From Festucalex cinctus (Eukaryota; Chordata; Actinopteri; Syngnathiformes; Syngnathidae): a stretch of 64,000 nt of DNA. This document shows, piece after piece, positions 50,254-63,600 of the stretch. The first letter of the stretch is position 1. The number at the start of each line of letters is the position of its first letter. The translations under genes and the position numbers were made by a program. A model generated the notes under the pieces. The model was not told where the DNA came from. It saw nothing but the letters and a program-made list of their open reading frames with translations, and did no database searches. The stretch lies in assembly GCF_051991245.1 (NCBI RefSeq), contig NC_135424.1, positions 24,362,001 to 24,426,000 of the forward strand, written 5' to 3'.

Positions 50254-52466
50254 TCTAGTTCTTCTTTTTATTTGTTATTATTCTTTTCCGCAAACAATCA
50301 CATTTTTGAGACACTAAACGTGAACGAAAACTCACCAAACTTTACACGCAGATCGGGCCTGGCGAAAAATTTGATATTTTAAAGTCGCCATACATGATAA
50401 CAGAAAAATGGCTCTGTAGCGCCACCTACATAGCTTAAACGGATCCCTGTCCCGCTACGATTGTCCTACGGCTATGAAAATTGTGTGGCACCTGTACCAT
50501 ATCCAGATGAACAAAAACCTCTTTGATATGTGTACCCTAAAATAGACAGGAAGTGAGATATGAGTATTTAAATGTCCAATTTTGGCCCATTTTTGCACAT
50601 TTACAGGGGTCATACTTTTGCCCGCTTCTCCTACACGGTTAATCCGATTGACTTCAAACTTGGGATGTACCATCTCAAGACCTGGGACAACACCATGGTA
50701 AAAAATCTAAAGTTTTTGACATTCTATATGACGGCGGTGGGGCATCAAATTTAGTGTTTCAAAACTCTTACTAAACGTAGCATTGCCGGTTGTACGTTTA
50801 ACCTTGAGCTACGAAAATTTGTACACATATGTAACAGACTCTTTTGGTGCCATATGCTAAACCTAACAGGAAGTCCGCCATTTTGATTTACTTTGGAACG
50901 TGTTGCCACTTTTTTGGCCATTTCATAGGGGTCCTATTTTAACGAACTCCTCCTACAGAGTTTATCCGATCATCTTCAAACTTGGTGTGATTCATCTTAA
51001 GATGTTGAAGATGAAAAGTTATTGAAAGCTTTTTATTTCGCCGCACGCTGTTGTCGTGGCATGCACTTGTTTGCAAAGGAAAAATATTCTTCTTAATGAA
51101 GAATTCCCAGTTGTACGAAGCAGCTAGAGCTACGAAAATTTGTAGACATATGTAACAGCCCACGATGTACAAAAAAGTCTCTTGCTGCTTTGTGCTAAAC
51201 CCAACAGGAAGTCCCGCAGGGGCAGGGCATCACATTTTGAGCTAAAAAACTCCTCTTTAACGAAACATTCCCGGTTGTACGTTTCACCTAGCGCTATGAT
51301 AATTTGGAGGCATACATAAGAGCCCACGATGTACAAAAAAGTCTCTTAGAACCATATGCTAAACCAAACAGGAAGTCCGGCAGTTTGATTTACGTCGGGA
51401 TTTGTAGCCATTTTTTTGGCCTTTTTTAGGGGTCACATTTTAACGAACTCCAACGAAATTTATCCGACAGTCTTCCAACTTGGTGTGTTTCATCTTAAGA
51501 TGTTTAAGATGCAAAGTTATCGAAAGTTTTTTTTAATTTTGTCGCAAGCCGTTGCCATAGCGATGCATTATTTGCCAAGTAAAATGCTGCTTTTTTTTTT
51601 TTTTTTTGTCAAAACGAGCGAAAACTCATGAAACTTTACACACACATCAGACTTGTCATAAACATGAATATTTTAGAGATTTCTTGTGCAATTTGCAATA
51701 AATGGCTCAATAGCTCCCTAGACATTTTTATGAAGCTTTTGGAAATGTATGATTCAGCTAGATTTGTAAAAATTGGGATACCTATCAGCCTAAGACTGAC
51801 AAAAAAAGTTTCTAAAGCCATATGCTAAACCAAACAGGAAGTCTGCCATTTTGATTTACTTTGCTATTTGTAGCCATTTTTTGGGGCCTGTTATAGGCCT
51901 CATATTTTCTACAAAACTTATCAGATTGTCTTCATTCTTTGGCGTGTTTCATCTGAAGATATTTAAGATGAAAAGTTATTGAAATTTTTTGTCACGCCTT
52001 TGCTCTAGCGATGCATTGTTTGCAAAGAAAAATGCTTTTTTTTTTGTCTAAACATGAGCGAAAACTCAAAACTTTGCACACAGATCGGACCTCTCAAGAA
52101 CATGAATATTTTAGAGATTTGTTGTGCAATTTGTAATAAATGGCTCAATAGCGCCCTCTAGACATTTTTATGAAGTATTTATGATTATATGATTCAGCTA
52201 GATGTGTGAATATTTGGAGGCACAGCTATCAGCCTAATACCTACAAAAATTATTCTATAGCCATGTGCCAAACCATTTTGATTTTATTTTGTTAATTGTG
52301 CATCATGTTTGGCCTTTCCATGAAACTTTGCAAGCACAAAGCATGGCAAAAACGTTTACAATTTAGACGGTTTCCTATGAAACAGTACCCCAACATGCCA
52401 GTACCCCGACGTGCAAGTACCCCAACGTGGCCCAGGTTGCGAGGGCCCTTTATAGCTGCTCGCAGC
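50254..52466 (+). repeat. Family B tandem unit B12
   Basis: Unit of 2213 bp. It lacks about one cassette after 50838, where 'taacagact' joins directly to 'cttttggtgcc', and it contains the extra cassette shared with B8 (about 51740-52160). Boundary: minisatellite 52382-52429, hairpin 52436-52466, with 'cccaggttgc' for 'cccgggttgc'. Confidence 0.86.
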
Positions 52467-55391
52467 TCTAGTTATTATTATTCTTATTATTATTCTTCTC
52501 CGCAAACGATCACATTTTTGAGACACTAAACGTGACCGAAAACTCACCAAACTTTACACGCACATCAGGCCTGGCGAAAAATTTGATATTTTAAAGTCGC
52601 CATACATGATAACAGAAAAATGGCTCCTTAGCGCCCCCTACATAGGTTAAACGGATCCCTGTCCCGCTACGATTGTCCGACGGCTATGAAAATTGTGTGG
52701 CACCTGTAGCACATCCCAATGAACAAAAATCTCTTTGAAGTGTGTACCCTAAAATAGACAGAAAGTGAGGTATGAGTATTTAAATGTCCAATTTTTGCCA
52801 ATTTTTGCACATTTACAGGGGTCATACTTTTGCCCGCTTCTCCTACACGGTTAACCCGATTGACTTCAAACTTGGGATGTACCATCTCAACACCTGGGAC
52901 AACATCATTGTGAAAAATGAAAGGTTTTTGATATACTATATGACGGCGGCGGCGCATCAAATTTAGAGTTTAAAAATTCTTACTTCACGAAGTATTGCCG
53001 GTTGTACGTTTAATCTAGAGCTACGAAAATTGGTACACATATGTAACAGGCTATGACCTACAAAAAACTCTTTTTGAACCATATGCTAAACCTAACAGGA
53101 AGTCCACCATTTTGATTTATTTTGGAACGTGTTGCCATTTTTTTGGCCATTTCATTGGGGTCTTATTTTAACGAACTCCTCCTACAGTGTTTATCCGATC
53201 ATCTTCAAACGTGGTGTGATTCATCTTAAGATGTTGAAGATGAAAAGTTATTGAAAGCTTTGTATTTCGTCGCACGCTGTTGTCATGGCATGCACTGTTT
53301 GCAAAGGAAAAAAATATCCTTAAAGAAGCATTCCCATTTGTACGAAGCAGCTAGAGCTACGAAAATTTGTAGACATATGTAACAGCCCAAGATGTACAAA
53401 AAAAGTCTCTTGGTGCTCTGTGCTAAACCCAACAGGAAGTCCCCCAGGGGCCGGGCATCACATTTTGAGCTAAAAAACTCCTCTTTAACAAAGCATACCC
53501 GGCTTTACGTTTCACCTAGAGTTACCAAAATTTGTAGAGGTATATAACAGCCCTCGAGGTACAAAAAACTCTTTTTGAACCATATGCTAAACCTAACAGG
53601 ACATCCGCCATTTTGATTTACTTTGGAATGTGTTGCCATTTTTTTTGGCCATTTAATAGGGGTCATATTTTTACAAACTCCTCCTACAGAGTTTATCCGA
53701 TCATCTTCAAACTTGGTGTGATTCATCTTAAGATGTTGAAGATGAAAAGTTATTGAAAGCTTTTTATTTCGTCACACGCTGTTGTAGTGGCATGCACTTT
53801 TTGCAAAGGAAAAAAATCCTTCTTAATGAAGCATTCCCAGTTGTACGAAGCAGCTCGAGCGACGAAAAATTGTAGACATATGTAACAGCCCAGGATGTAC
53901 AAAAAAGTCTCTTGGTGCCATGTGCTAAACCCAACAGGAAGTCCCGTAGGGGCCGGGCATCACATTTTGAGCTAAAAAAAACTCCTCTTTAACGAAGCAT
54001 TCCCGGTTGTACGTTTCACCTAGCGCTATGATAATTTGCAGGCATACATAAGAGCCCACGATGTACAAAAAAGTCTCTTGGAACAATGTGCTAAACCAAA
54101 CAGGAAGTCTGCCATTTTGATTTATGATGGGATTTGTTGCCAATTTTTGTGGCCTTTTTCAGGGGTCATATTTTAACGAACCCCTCCTACAAAATTTATC
54201 CGACTGTCTTCAAACTTGGTGTGTTTCATCTTAAGATGTTTAAGATGCAAAGTAATCGAAAGTTTTTTATTTTGTAACACGCTGTTGCCATAGCAATGCA
54301 TTGTTTGTCAAGTGCTGCTTTTTTTTTTTATACACATGAAAACTCATGAAACTTTGCAAACACATCAGACTTGTCATGAACATGAATTTTCAGAGATTTA
54401 TTGTGCAATTTGCAATAAATAGCGCCCTCTAGACATTTTTATGAAGCATTTCCGATTGTATGATTATGCTAGACCTACAAAAAAGTATTATGTAGCCATT
54501 TGCCAAACCAAAGAGGAAGTCCGCTATTTTGATTTTATTTTGGGAATTATACATCATTTTTGGCCTTTTTCATTAAACTTTGCACAGACAAGGCATGGAA
54601 AAAACTAACATTTTAAATGGTCCTTGTTCCATGTAACAGTTGTCAAGTGCTGCTTTTTTTTTTTTTTATATACACATGAAAACTCATGAAACTTTGCAAA
54701 CACATCAGACTTGTCATGAACATGAATTTTTCAGAGATTTATTGTGCAATTTGCAATAAATAGCGCCCTCTAGACATTTTTATGAAGCATTTCCGATTGT
54801 ATGATTATGCTAGACCTACAAAAAAGTATTATGTAGCCATTTGCCAAACCAAAGAGGAAGTCCGCTATTTTGATTTTATTTTGGGAATTATACATCATTT
54901 TTGGCCTTTTTCATTAAACTTTGCACAGACAAGGCATGGAAAAAACTAACATTTTAAATGGTCCTTGTTCCATGTAACAGTACCCCAACGTGCCAGTACC
55001 CTGACGTGCAAGTAACCCAACGTTGTGCTCAATAGCGCCCTCTATGCATTTTTATGGAGCATTTCCAATTGTATGATTCAAGCGATACACAACTAAAGAT
55101 GACTTGACCAAGATTTATGAAAACTGGGAGGCATACCTATTAGCTTAAGACCTACAAAAGGTATTTTGTAGCCGTATGCTAAACCTAAAAGGAAGTCCAC
55201 CATTTTGAATTTATTTTGGGAATTGCACACCATATTTTGCGTTTTGATTAAACTTTGCACACACAAGGCTTGTCAAAAACATTTTAGATGGTCCTTGTCC
55301 TATTTGACAGTACCCCAACGTGCCAGTACCCCGACGTGCAAGTACCCCAACGTGGCCCGGGTTGCGAGGGCCCTTTATAGCTGCTCGCAGC
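52467..55391 (+). repeat. Family B tandem unit B13, last before family A resumes
   Basis: Unit of 2925 bp. Its first 1.7 kb follow B3/B4. A module pair at 54305-54639 and 54640-54980 matches the layout of B6/B11 but has only copy-2-like bases (catgaaac, gacattttt in both), so this duplication is of a different age or has been homogenised. Orphan minisatellite at 54977-55024. Boundary: minisatellite 55307-55354, hairpin 55361-55391. Confidence 0.86.
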
Positions 55392-55399
55392 TCTAGTTA

Positions 55400-55504
55400 G
55401 GGCCCGAGCAGCGACCGCTGCGAGGTCCCTATTGTTTTTGTAAAAATTATTATTATTAGGGCCCGAGCAGCGACCGCTGCGAGGTCCCTATTGTTTTTGT
55501 AAAA

Positions 55505-55535
<31 letters not shown>

Positions 55536-55690
55536 GGGCCCGAGCAGCGACCGCTGCGAGGTCCCTATTGTTTTTGTAAAAATTATTATTATTATTATTA
55601 TTAGGGCCCGAGCAGCGACCGCTGCGAGGTCCCTATTGTTTTTGTAAAAATTATTATTATTATTATTATTCTTCTTCTTCTTTATTCTCC
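55400..55690 (+). repeat. Four-copy hairpin-monomer array with TTA linkers
   Basis: Monomers start at 55400, 55459, 55536 and 55604. Each begins gggcccgagcagcgaccgct, contains the self-complementary gcagcgaccgctgc, and ends 'tattgtttttgtaaaaa' before a TTA run of varying length. This is the largest expansion of the monomer in the window and sits exactly at the B-to-A border. Confidence 0.92.
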
Positions 55691-56284
55691 GCAAACAATC
55701 GCGATTTTGGGTACCTAAATATTCACGAAAACTCACCGAACTTTGCACACTCCTCAGGTCCAGCGAAAAATTTGATATTATGAAGTCGTTATAACAACGC
55801 GACTCTATAGCGCCCCCTAGCGTAGAAAAATAAAAACCAAGCCCGACACGTTTGAGCTAGAGCAACAAAAATTGGCAGGCACGTGTAGCACCCCGAGACG
55901 CACAAAAAAGTCTATTGGGACCATGTAGCTAAAATGTACAGGAAATGAGCTATGAATTTTTTTATGTCCAATTTTGGCCGATTTTGGCACATTCACTGTG
56001 GTCATGCTTTTTCCCCCTTTGCAAACATTTTTCATCCAATTGACTTCAAACTTGGCATTTATCATCTCAAGACCTGAGAGAACAGCTGGGCAAAACATCT
56101 TCCCTTTTCGAAATACTATATGACGGGGGCGGAGCATCAAATATTGCCTTTAAAATTTCATTTGTCCAGAAAGAGCAAATGCTTAATAACTCCCATGTTC
56201 AAGCTCCAAAAAATCTCAAACTTCTCAGGCAACGTAATAGTCACGGCCTGAAAACATCTATATGATAAAATTCAGTTATACATA

Positions 56285-56606
56285 TAGCGCCACCTAGTGG
56301 TTACAATAAATGTCATACTTTACGTTTTTAGCTACTGTGCTGAGCTTGTTGAAGGGATCCATTTGAAAATTGGTCAGAAAAGCCTTAAGATGTTGGTCAT
56401 GCCCCACACCGAATATTGTAACTTTTCGCCAAAGGGCGTGGCCGCTACGGTGACGCAAAGTCTGAAGATTTTTCTTGAAAATAAAAGCTGCATTAACTTG
56501 ACCGAGATGATCCTATCTTCTCAAAATTTCACACATTTGATGAGAGTCCAGCCCTAAAGACATCTACTGACTTATATTTCATCTAACTGATAGCGCCACC
56601 TAGTGG
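56285..56606 (-). promoter_or_regulatory. Pair of CTCF-like motifs in unit A7
   Basis: Intact sites at 56285-56300 and 56591-56606, the first full matches after 37 kb of family B. Confidence 0.5.
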
Positions 56607-58242
56607 CAATTTTTTTTCTTACGAATTTTCTTCTACGTTTTTCTCCAAACACGTTAACTGGACCTACCTCATATTTGCTCAGATGAGGGTTTCGACCTTC
56701 ATGATGTCACAACACGAAGTTTGTGAGTTTTCGTGAATTGTTGTGGGTGTGGCTCAGCGCTGTTCGCCAAGAAAACAACGCCAGTTTTGAGGGTCTAAAC
56801 ATGCACAGAAACTCATGAAACTTGGCACACACATCTGGCCTGGTAAAATAAGCAATATTTTATTGTTGATTGTGCTATTTTTACAAAAATGACTCAATAG
56901 CGCCCCCTAGAAGTTTTTAACGAAGCAGCCCCGGTTGTACGTTTAAGCAAGAACGACGAATATTTTTAGGTGTATGAGGGAGCCCAAGACCTACAAAAAA
57001 GTCTCTTGGACCCATATGCTAAAATGAACAGGAAGTGAGCTACGAATTTTTGAATGTCCCATTTTTGACGATTTTTGCACATTCACAGGGGGCAGACTTT
57101 TGCCCACTTCTCCTACACGTTTCATCTGACTGAGTTAAGACTTGACCTGGACCATGTCAAGACCTGAGCCAACGACAGGGGGAAAAATCTTGACCTTTCG
57201 AAATACTATATGATGAGGGCGGGGCATCAAAATTTGTGTTTCGCAATGTAAAAGGCTATGCTTGATAACTCCCCGGTACATGCTCCAAAAAATCCCAAAC
57301 TTGACATGTATGTTTATCGTCAAGGCCTGAAGTTATCTCTATGACAACATTCAGTTATATATGCAGCGCCACCTAGCCCTTGAGGCATGAAAAAAAAATA
57401 CCCCACATACGGTATTTTGTACAAAAAATGTAAACTCATTCTAAGTGTGATAACGAAGTCATTTATGAATATTCTTTTAGTTTCCACCACTCAAAATGTT
57501 CACTGGCATCAGACTTATCCAAACATATATATATTTTTATTTATTTTTGATAGCCTCTATGGACATTAAAAGCAATATCGTGAATGAAGGATATGCTTAA
57601 TAACTCCACGGTACATGCTCCAAAAAAAATCCCACACTTGACATGTATGCTTATAATCAAGGCCTGAAGGTATCTCTATCTTCAGTTATAAATACAGCGC
57701 CACCTAGCTCTTGAGGCATAAAAAAATAAATAAATACCCCACATACGGTATTTTGTACAAAAAATGTACACTCATTCTAAGTGTGATAACTAAGTCATTT
57801 ATGAATATTCTTTTAGTTTCCACCACTCAAATTGTTCACTGGCTTCACACCGATCCAAACGTATGTACGTTTCCATTTTGTTTTATTCATTTTTGATTGC
57901 CCCTTTGGACAATAAAAGTAACATTGTGCAATGAGTACAACGAGCGATGATGTGTATATACACTTTTACAAAAAAATACCAATCAGGGCAACTCATTGCC
58001 TAAAAATAAAAAAGGACGCTGATTTTTGCAGGTCTTAACAATCACCAAAACCCGTTGAGCTTGATACACACACTGGCAAAAAAATATTCTACATGTAAAC
58101 GTTTATTATGCCATTTTCAAAGAAATTTTGCTTCCAATATGCCAGTACCCCAATGTGCCAGTACCCCAACGTGCAAGTACCCCAACGTGCAAGGACCCCA
58201 ACGTGGCCCGGGCTGCGAGGGCCCTTTATAGCTGCTCGCAGC

Positions 58243-58352
58243 TCTAGTTAGGGCCCGAGCAGCGACCGCTGCGAGGTCCCTATTGTTTTTGTAAAAATTA
58301 TTATTAGGGCCCGAGCAGCGACCGCTGCGAGGTCCCTATTGTTTTTGTAAAA

Positions 58353-58404
<52 letters not shown>

Positions 58405-60994
58405 TTCTTCTTCTTTATTCTCCGCAAACGATCGCGATTTTGGGTACCTAAACATTCACGAAAACTCACCGAACTTTGCACACTCCTCAGGCCCGGCGAA
58501 AAATTTGATATTATTAAGTCGTCCTAACAATGCGACTCGATAGCGCCCCCTAGCGTAGAAAAATAAAAACCAAGCCCGGCACGTTTGAGCTAGAGCAACA
58601 AAAATTGGCAGGCACGTGTAGCACCCCGAGACGCACAAAAAAGTCTATTGGGACCATGTAGTTAAAATGTACAGGAAGTGAGCTATGAATTTTTTAATGT
58701 CCAATTTTGGCCTATTTTGGCACATTCTCTGTGGTCATGCTTTTTCCCCCTTTGCAAACATTTTTCATCCAATTGACTTCAAACTTGGCATTTATCATCT
58801 CAAGACCTGAGAGAACAACTGGGCAAAACATCTTGCCTTTTTGAAATACTATATGACGGGGGCGGGGCATCAAATATTGCCTTTAAAATTTCATTTGTCC
58901 AGAAAGAGCAAATGCTTAATAACTCCCATGTTCAAGCTCCAAAAAATCTCAAACTTCTCAGGCAACGTAATAGTCACGGCCTGAAAACATCTATATGATA
59001 AAATTCAGTTATACATATAGCGCCACCTAGTGGTTACAATAAATGTCATACTTTACGTTTTTAGCTACTGTGCTGAGCTTGTTGAAGGGATCCATTTGAA
59101 AATTTGTCAGAAAAGCCTTAAGATGTTGATCATGCCCCATACCGAATATTGTAACTTTTTGCGAAAGGGCGTGGCCGCTACGGTGACGCAAAGTCTGAAG
59201 ATTTTTCGTGAAAATAAAAGCTGCATTAACTTGACCGAGATGATCCTATCTTCTCAAAATTTCACACATTTTATGAGAGTCCAGCCCTAAAGACATCTAC
59301 TGACTTATATTTCATCTAACTGATAGCGCCACCTAGTGGCAATTTTTTTTCTTACGAATTTTCTTGTACATTTTTTCTCCAAACACGTTAACTGGACCAA
59401 CCTCATATTTGCTCAGATGAGGGTTTCGGCCTTCATGATGTCACAACACGAAGTTTGTGAGTTTTCGCGAATCGCTGTGGGCGTGGCTAAGCACTGTTCA
59501 CCAAGAAAACAATGCCAGTTTTGAGGGTCTAAACATGCGCAGAAACTCATGAAACTTGGCACACACATCTGGCCTGGTAAAATGAACAATATTTTATTGT
59601 TGATTGTGCTATTTTTACAAAAATGGCTCAATAGCGCCCCCTAGAAGTTTTTAACGAAGCAGCCCCGGTTGTACGTTTAAGCAAGAACGACGAATATTTT
59701 TAGGTGTATGAGGGAGCCCAAGACCTACAAAAAAGTCTAATGGACCCATATGCTAAAATGAACAGGAAGTGAGCTACGAATTTTTGAATGTCCCATTTTT
59801 GACAATTTTTTCACATTCACAGGGGGCAGACTTTTGCCCACTTCTCCTACATGTTTCATCTGACTGAGTTAAGACTTGACCTGGACCATGTCAAGACCTG
59901 AGCCAACGACAGGGGGAAAAATCTTGACCTTTCGAAATACTATATGATGAAGGCGGGGCATCAAAATTTGTGTTTCGCACTGAAAAAGGATATGCTTAAT
60001 AACTCCCCGGTACATGCTCCAAAAAATCCCAAACTTGACATGTATGTTTATCGTCAAGGCCTGAAGCTATCTCTATGACAACATTCAGTTATATATGCAG
60101 CGCCACCTAGCCCTTGAGGCATGAAAAAAAAATACCCCACATACGGTATTTTGTACAAAAAATGTAAACTCATTCTAAGTGTGATAACTAAGTCATTTAT
60201 GAATATTCTTTTAGTTTCCACCACTCAAAATGTTCACTGGCATCAGACTTATCCAAACATATATATATTTTTATGTATTTTTGATGGCCTCTGTGGACAT
60301 TAAAAGCAATATCGTGAATGAAGGATATGCTTAATAACTCCACGGTACATGCTCCAAAAAAAATCCCACACTTGACATGTATGCTTATAATCAAGGCCTG
60401 AAGGTATCTCGATGACAACATTCAGTTATAAATACAGCGCCACCTAGCCCTTGAGGCTTATATAAAAAAAAAAAACCACATACGGTATTTTGTACAAAAA
60501 AATTTAAACTCATTCTAAGTGTGACGACTAAGTCATTTCTGAATATTCTTTTAGTTTCCACCACTCAAATTGTTCACTGGCTTCACACCGATCCAAACGT
60601 ATGTACGTTTCCATTTTGTTTTATTCATTTTTGATTGCCCCTTTGGACAATAAAAGTAACATTGTGCAATGAGTACAACGAGCGATGATGTATATATACA
60701 CTTTTACAAAAAATACCAATCAGGGCAACTCATTGCCTAAAAATAAAAAAGGACGCTGATTTTTGCAGGTCTTAACAATCACCAAAACCCGTTGAGCTTG
60801 ACACACACTGGCAAAAAAAATATTCTACATGTAAACGTTTATTATGCCATTTTCAAAGAAATTTTGCTTCCAATATGCCAGTACCCCAACGTGCCAGTAC
60901 CCCAACGTGCCAGTACCCTAACGTGCAAGTACCCCAACGTGCAAGGACTCCAACGTGGCCCGGGCTGCGAGGGCCCTTTATAGCTGCTCGCAGC
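58243..60994 (+). repeat. Family A tandem unit A8
   Basis: Unit of 2752 bp. Two hairpin monomers (58251 and 58307) lead to a TTA run of about 50 bases (58354-58403) and a short TTC run. CTCF-like sites are at 59018-59033 and 59324-59339. The stretch 59360-59600 has 'inner'-type variants ('cttgtacattttt', 'gctaagcactgttc') within an otherwise 'outer' unit, a sign of patchwise exchange. Five minisatellite copies (60878-60957), hairpin 60964-60994. Confidence 0.9.
59018..59339 (-). promoter_or_regulatory. Pair of CTCF-like motifs in unit A8
   Basis: Intact sites at 59018-59033 and 59324-59339. Confidence 0.5.
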
Positions 60995-63600
60995 TCTAGT
61001 TATTATTATTATTCTTGTTCTTTATTCTCCGCAAACGATCGCGATTTTGGGTACCTAAACATTCACGAAAACTCACCGAACTTTGCACACTCCTCAGGCC
61101 CGGCGAAAAATTTGATATTATTAAGTCGTCATAACAATGCGACTCGATAGCGCCCCCTAGCGTAGAAAAATAAAAACCAAGCCCGGCACGTTTGAGCTAG
61201 AGCAACAAAAATTGGCAGGCACGTGTAGCACCCCGAGACACACAAAAAAGTCTATTGGGACCATGTAGCTAAAATGTACAGGAAGTGAGCTATGAATTTT
61301 TTTATGTCCAATTTTGGCCTATTTTGGCACATTCACTGTGGTCATGCTTTTTCCCCCTTTGCAAACATTTTTCATCCAATTGACTTCAAACTTGGCATTT
61401 ATCATCTCAAGACCTGAGAGAACAACTGGGCAAAACATCTTGCCTTTTTGAAATACTATATGACGGGGGCGGGGCATCAAATATTGCCTTTAAAATTTCA
61501 TTTGTCCAGAAAGAGCAAATGCTTAATAACTCCCATGTTCAAGCTCCAAAAAATCTCAAACTTCTCAGGCAATGTAATAGTCACGGCCTGAAAACATCTA
61601 TATGATAAAATTCAGTTATACATATAGCGCCACCTAGTGGTTACAATAAATGTCATACTTTACGTTTGTAGCTACTGTGCTGAGCTTGTTGAAGGGATCC
61701 ATTTGAAAATTGGTCAGAAAAGCCTTAAGATGTTCATCATGCCCCACACCGAATATTGTAACTTTTCGCCAAAGGGCGTGGCCGCTACGGTGACGCAAAG
61801 TCTGAAGATTTTTCGTGAAAATAAAAGCTGCATTAACTTGACCGAGATGATCCTATCTTCTCAAAATTTCACACATTTGATGAGAGTCCAGCCCTAAAGA
61901 CATCTACTGACTTATATTTCATCTAACTGATAGCGCCACCTAGTGGCAATTTTTTTTCTTACGAATTTTCTTCTACGTTTTTCTCCAAACACGTTAACTG
62001 GACCTACCTCATATTTGCTCAGATGAGGGTTTCGGCCTTCATGATGTCACAACACGAAGTTTGTGAGTTTTCGCGAATTGCTGTGGGTGTGGCTAAGCGC
62101 TGTTCGCCAAGAAAATAACGCCAGTTTTGAGGGTCTAAACATGCACAGAAACTCATGAAACTTGGCACACACATCTGGCCTGGTAAAATGAGCAATATTT
62201 TATTGTTGATTGTGCTATTTTTACAAAAATGACTCAATAGCGCCCCCTAGAAGTTTTTAACGAAGCAGCCCCGGTTGTACGTTTAAGCAAGAACGACAAA
62301 TATTTTTAGGTGTATGAGGGAGCCCAAGACCTACAAAAAAGTCTCTTGGACCCATATGCTAAAATGAACAGGAAGTGAGCTACGAATTTTTGAATGTCCC
62401 ATTTTTGACAATTTTTGCACATTCACAGGGGGCAGACTTTTGCCCACTTCTCCTACACGTTTCATCCGACTGAGTTAAGACTTGGCCTGGACCATGTCAA
62501 GACCTGAGCCAACGACAGGGGGAAAAATCTTGACCTTTCGAAATACTATATGATGAAGGCGGGGCATCAAAATTTGTGTTTCGCACTGAAAAAGGATATG
62601 CTTAATAACTCCCCGGTACATGCTCCAAAAAATCCCAAACTTGACATGTATGTTTATCGTCAAGGCCTGAAGCTATCTCTATGACAACATTCAGTTATAT
62701 ATGCAGCGCCACCTAGCCCTTGAGGCATAAAAAAAAAATACCCCACATACGGTATTTTGTACAAAAAATGTAAACTCATTCTAAGTGTGATAACTAAGTC
62801 ATTTATGAATATTCTTTTAGTTTCCACCACTCAAAATGTTCACTGGCATCAGACTTATCCAAACATATATATATTTTTATTTATTTTTGATAGCCTCTGT
62901 GGACATTAAAAGCAATATCGTGAATGAAGGATATGCTTAATAACTCCACGGTACATGCTCCAAAAAAAATCCCACACTTGACATGTATGCTTATAATCAA
63001 GGCCTGAAGGTATCTCGATGACAACATTCAGTTATAAATACAGCGCCACCTAGCCCTTGAGGCTTATATAAAAAAAAAAACCCACATACGGTATTTTGTA
63101 CAAAAAAATTTAAACTCATTCTAAGTGTGATGACTAAGTCATTTCTGAATATTCTTTTAGTTTCCACCACTCAAATTGTTCACTGGCTTCACACCGATCC
63201 AAACGTATGAACGTTTCCATTTTGTTTTATTCATTTTTGATTGCCCCTTTGGACAATAAAAGTAACATTGTGCAATGAGTACAACGAGCGATGATGTATA
63301 TATACACTTTTACAAAAAATATCAATCAGGGCAACTCATTGCCTAAAAATAAAAAAGGACGCTGATTTTTGCAGGTCTTAACAATCACCAAAACCCGTTG
63401 AGCTTGACACACATTGGCAAAAAAAATATTCTACATGTAAACGTTTATTATGCCATTTTCAAAGAAATTTTGCTTCCAATATGCCAGTACCCCAACGTGC
63501 CAGTACCCCAACGTGCCAGTACCCTAACGTGCAAGTACCCCAACGTGCAAGGACTCCAACGTGGCCCGGGCTGCGAGGGCCCTTTATAGCTGCTCGCAGC
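60995..63600 (+). repeat. Family A tandem unit A9
   Basis: Unit of 2606 bp, nearly the same as A1 and A2 at the other end of the window. CTCF-like sites are at 61625-61640 and 61931-61946. Five minisatellite copies (63484-63563) and hairpin 63570-63600. Confidence 0.9.
61625..61946 (-). promoter_or_regulatory. Pair of CTCF-like motifs in unit A9
   Basis: Intact sites at 61625-61640 and 61931-61946. Confidence 0.5.

Larger units (their letters stand above)
55392..58242 (+). repeat. Family A tandem unit A7
   Basis: Unit of 2851 bp; the excess over 2.6 kb is the monomer array at its start. The body is of the 'outer' A subtype ('gggatccattt'). CTCF-like sites are at 56285-56300 and 56591-56606. 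A small deletion in the second dimer copy ('tctctatcttcagtt', 57675) is private. Four minisatellite copies (58142-58205) and hairpin 58212-58242 close it. Confidence 0.9.
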
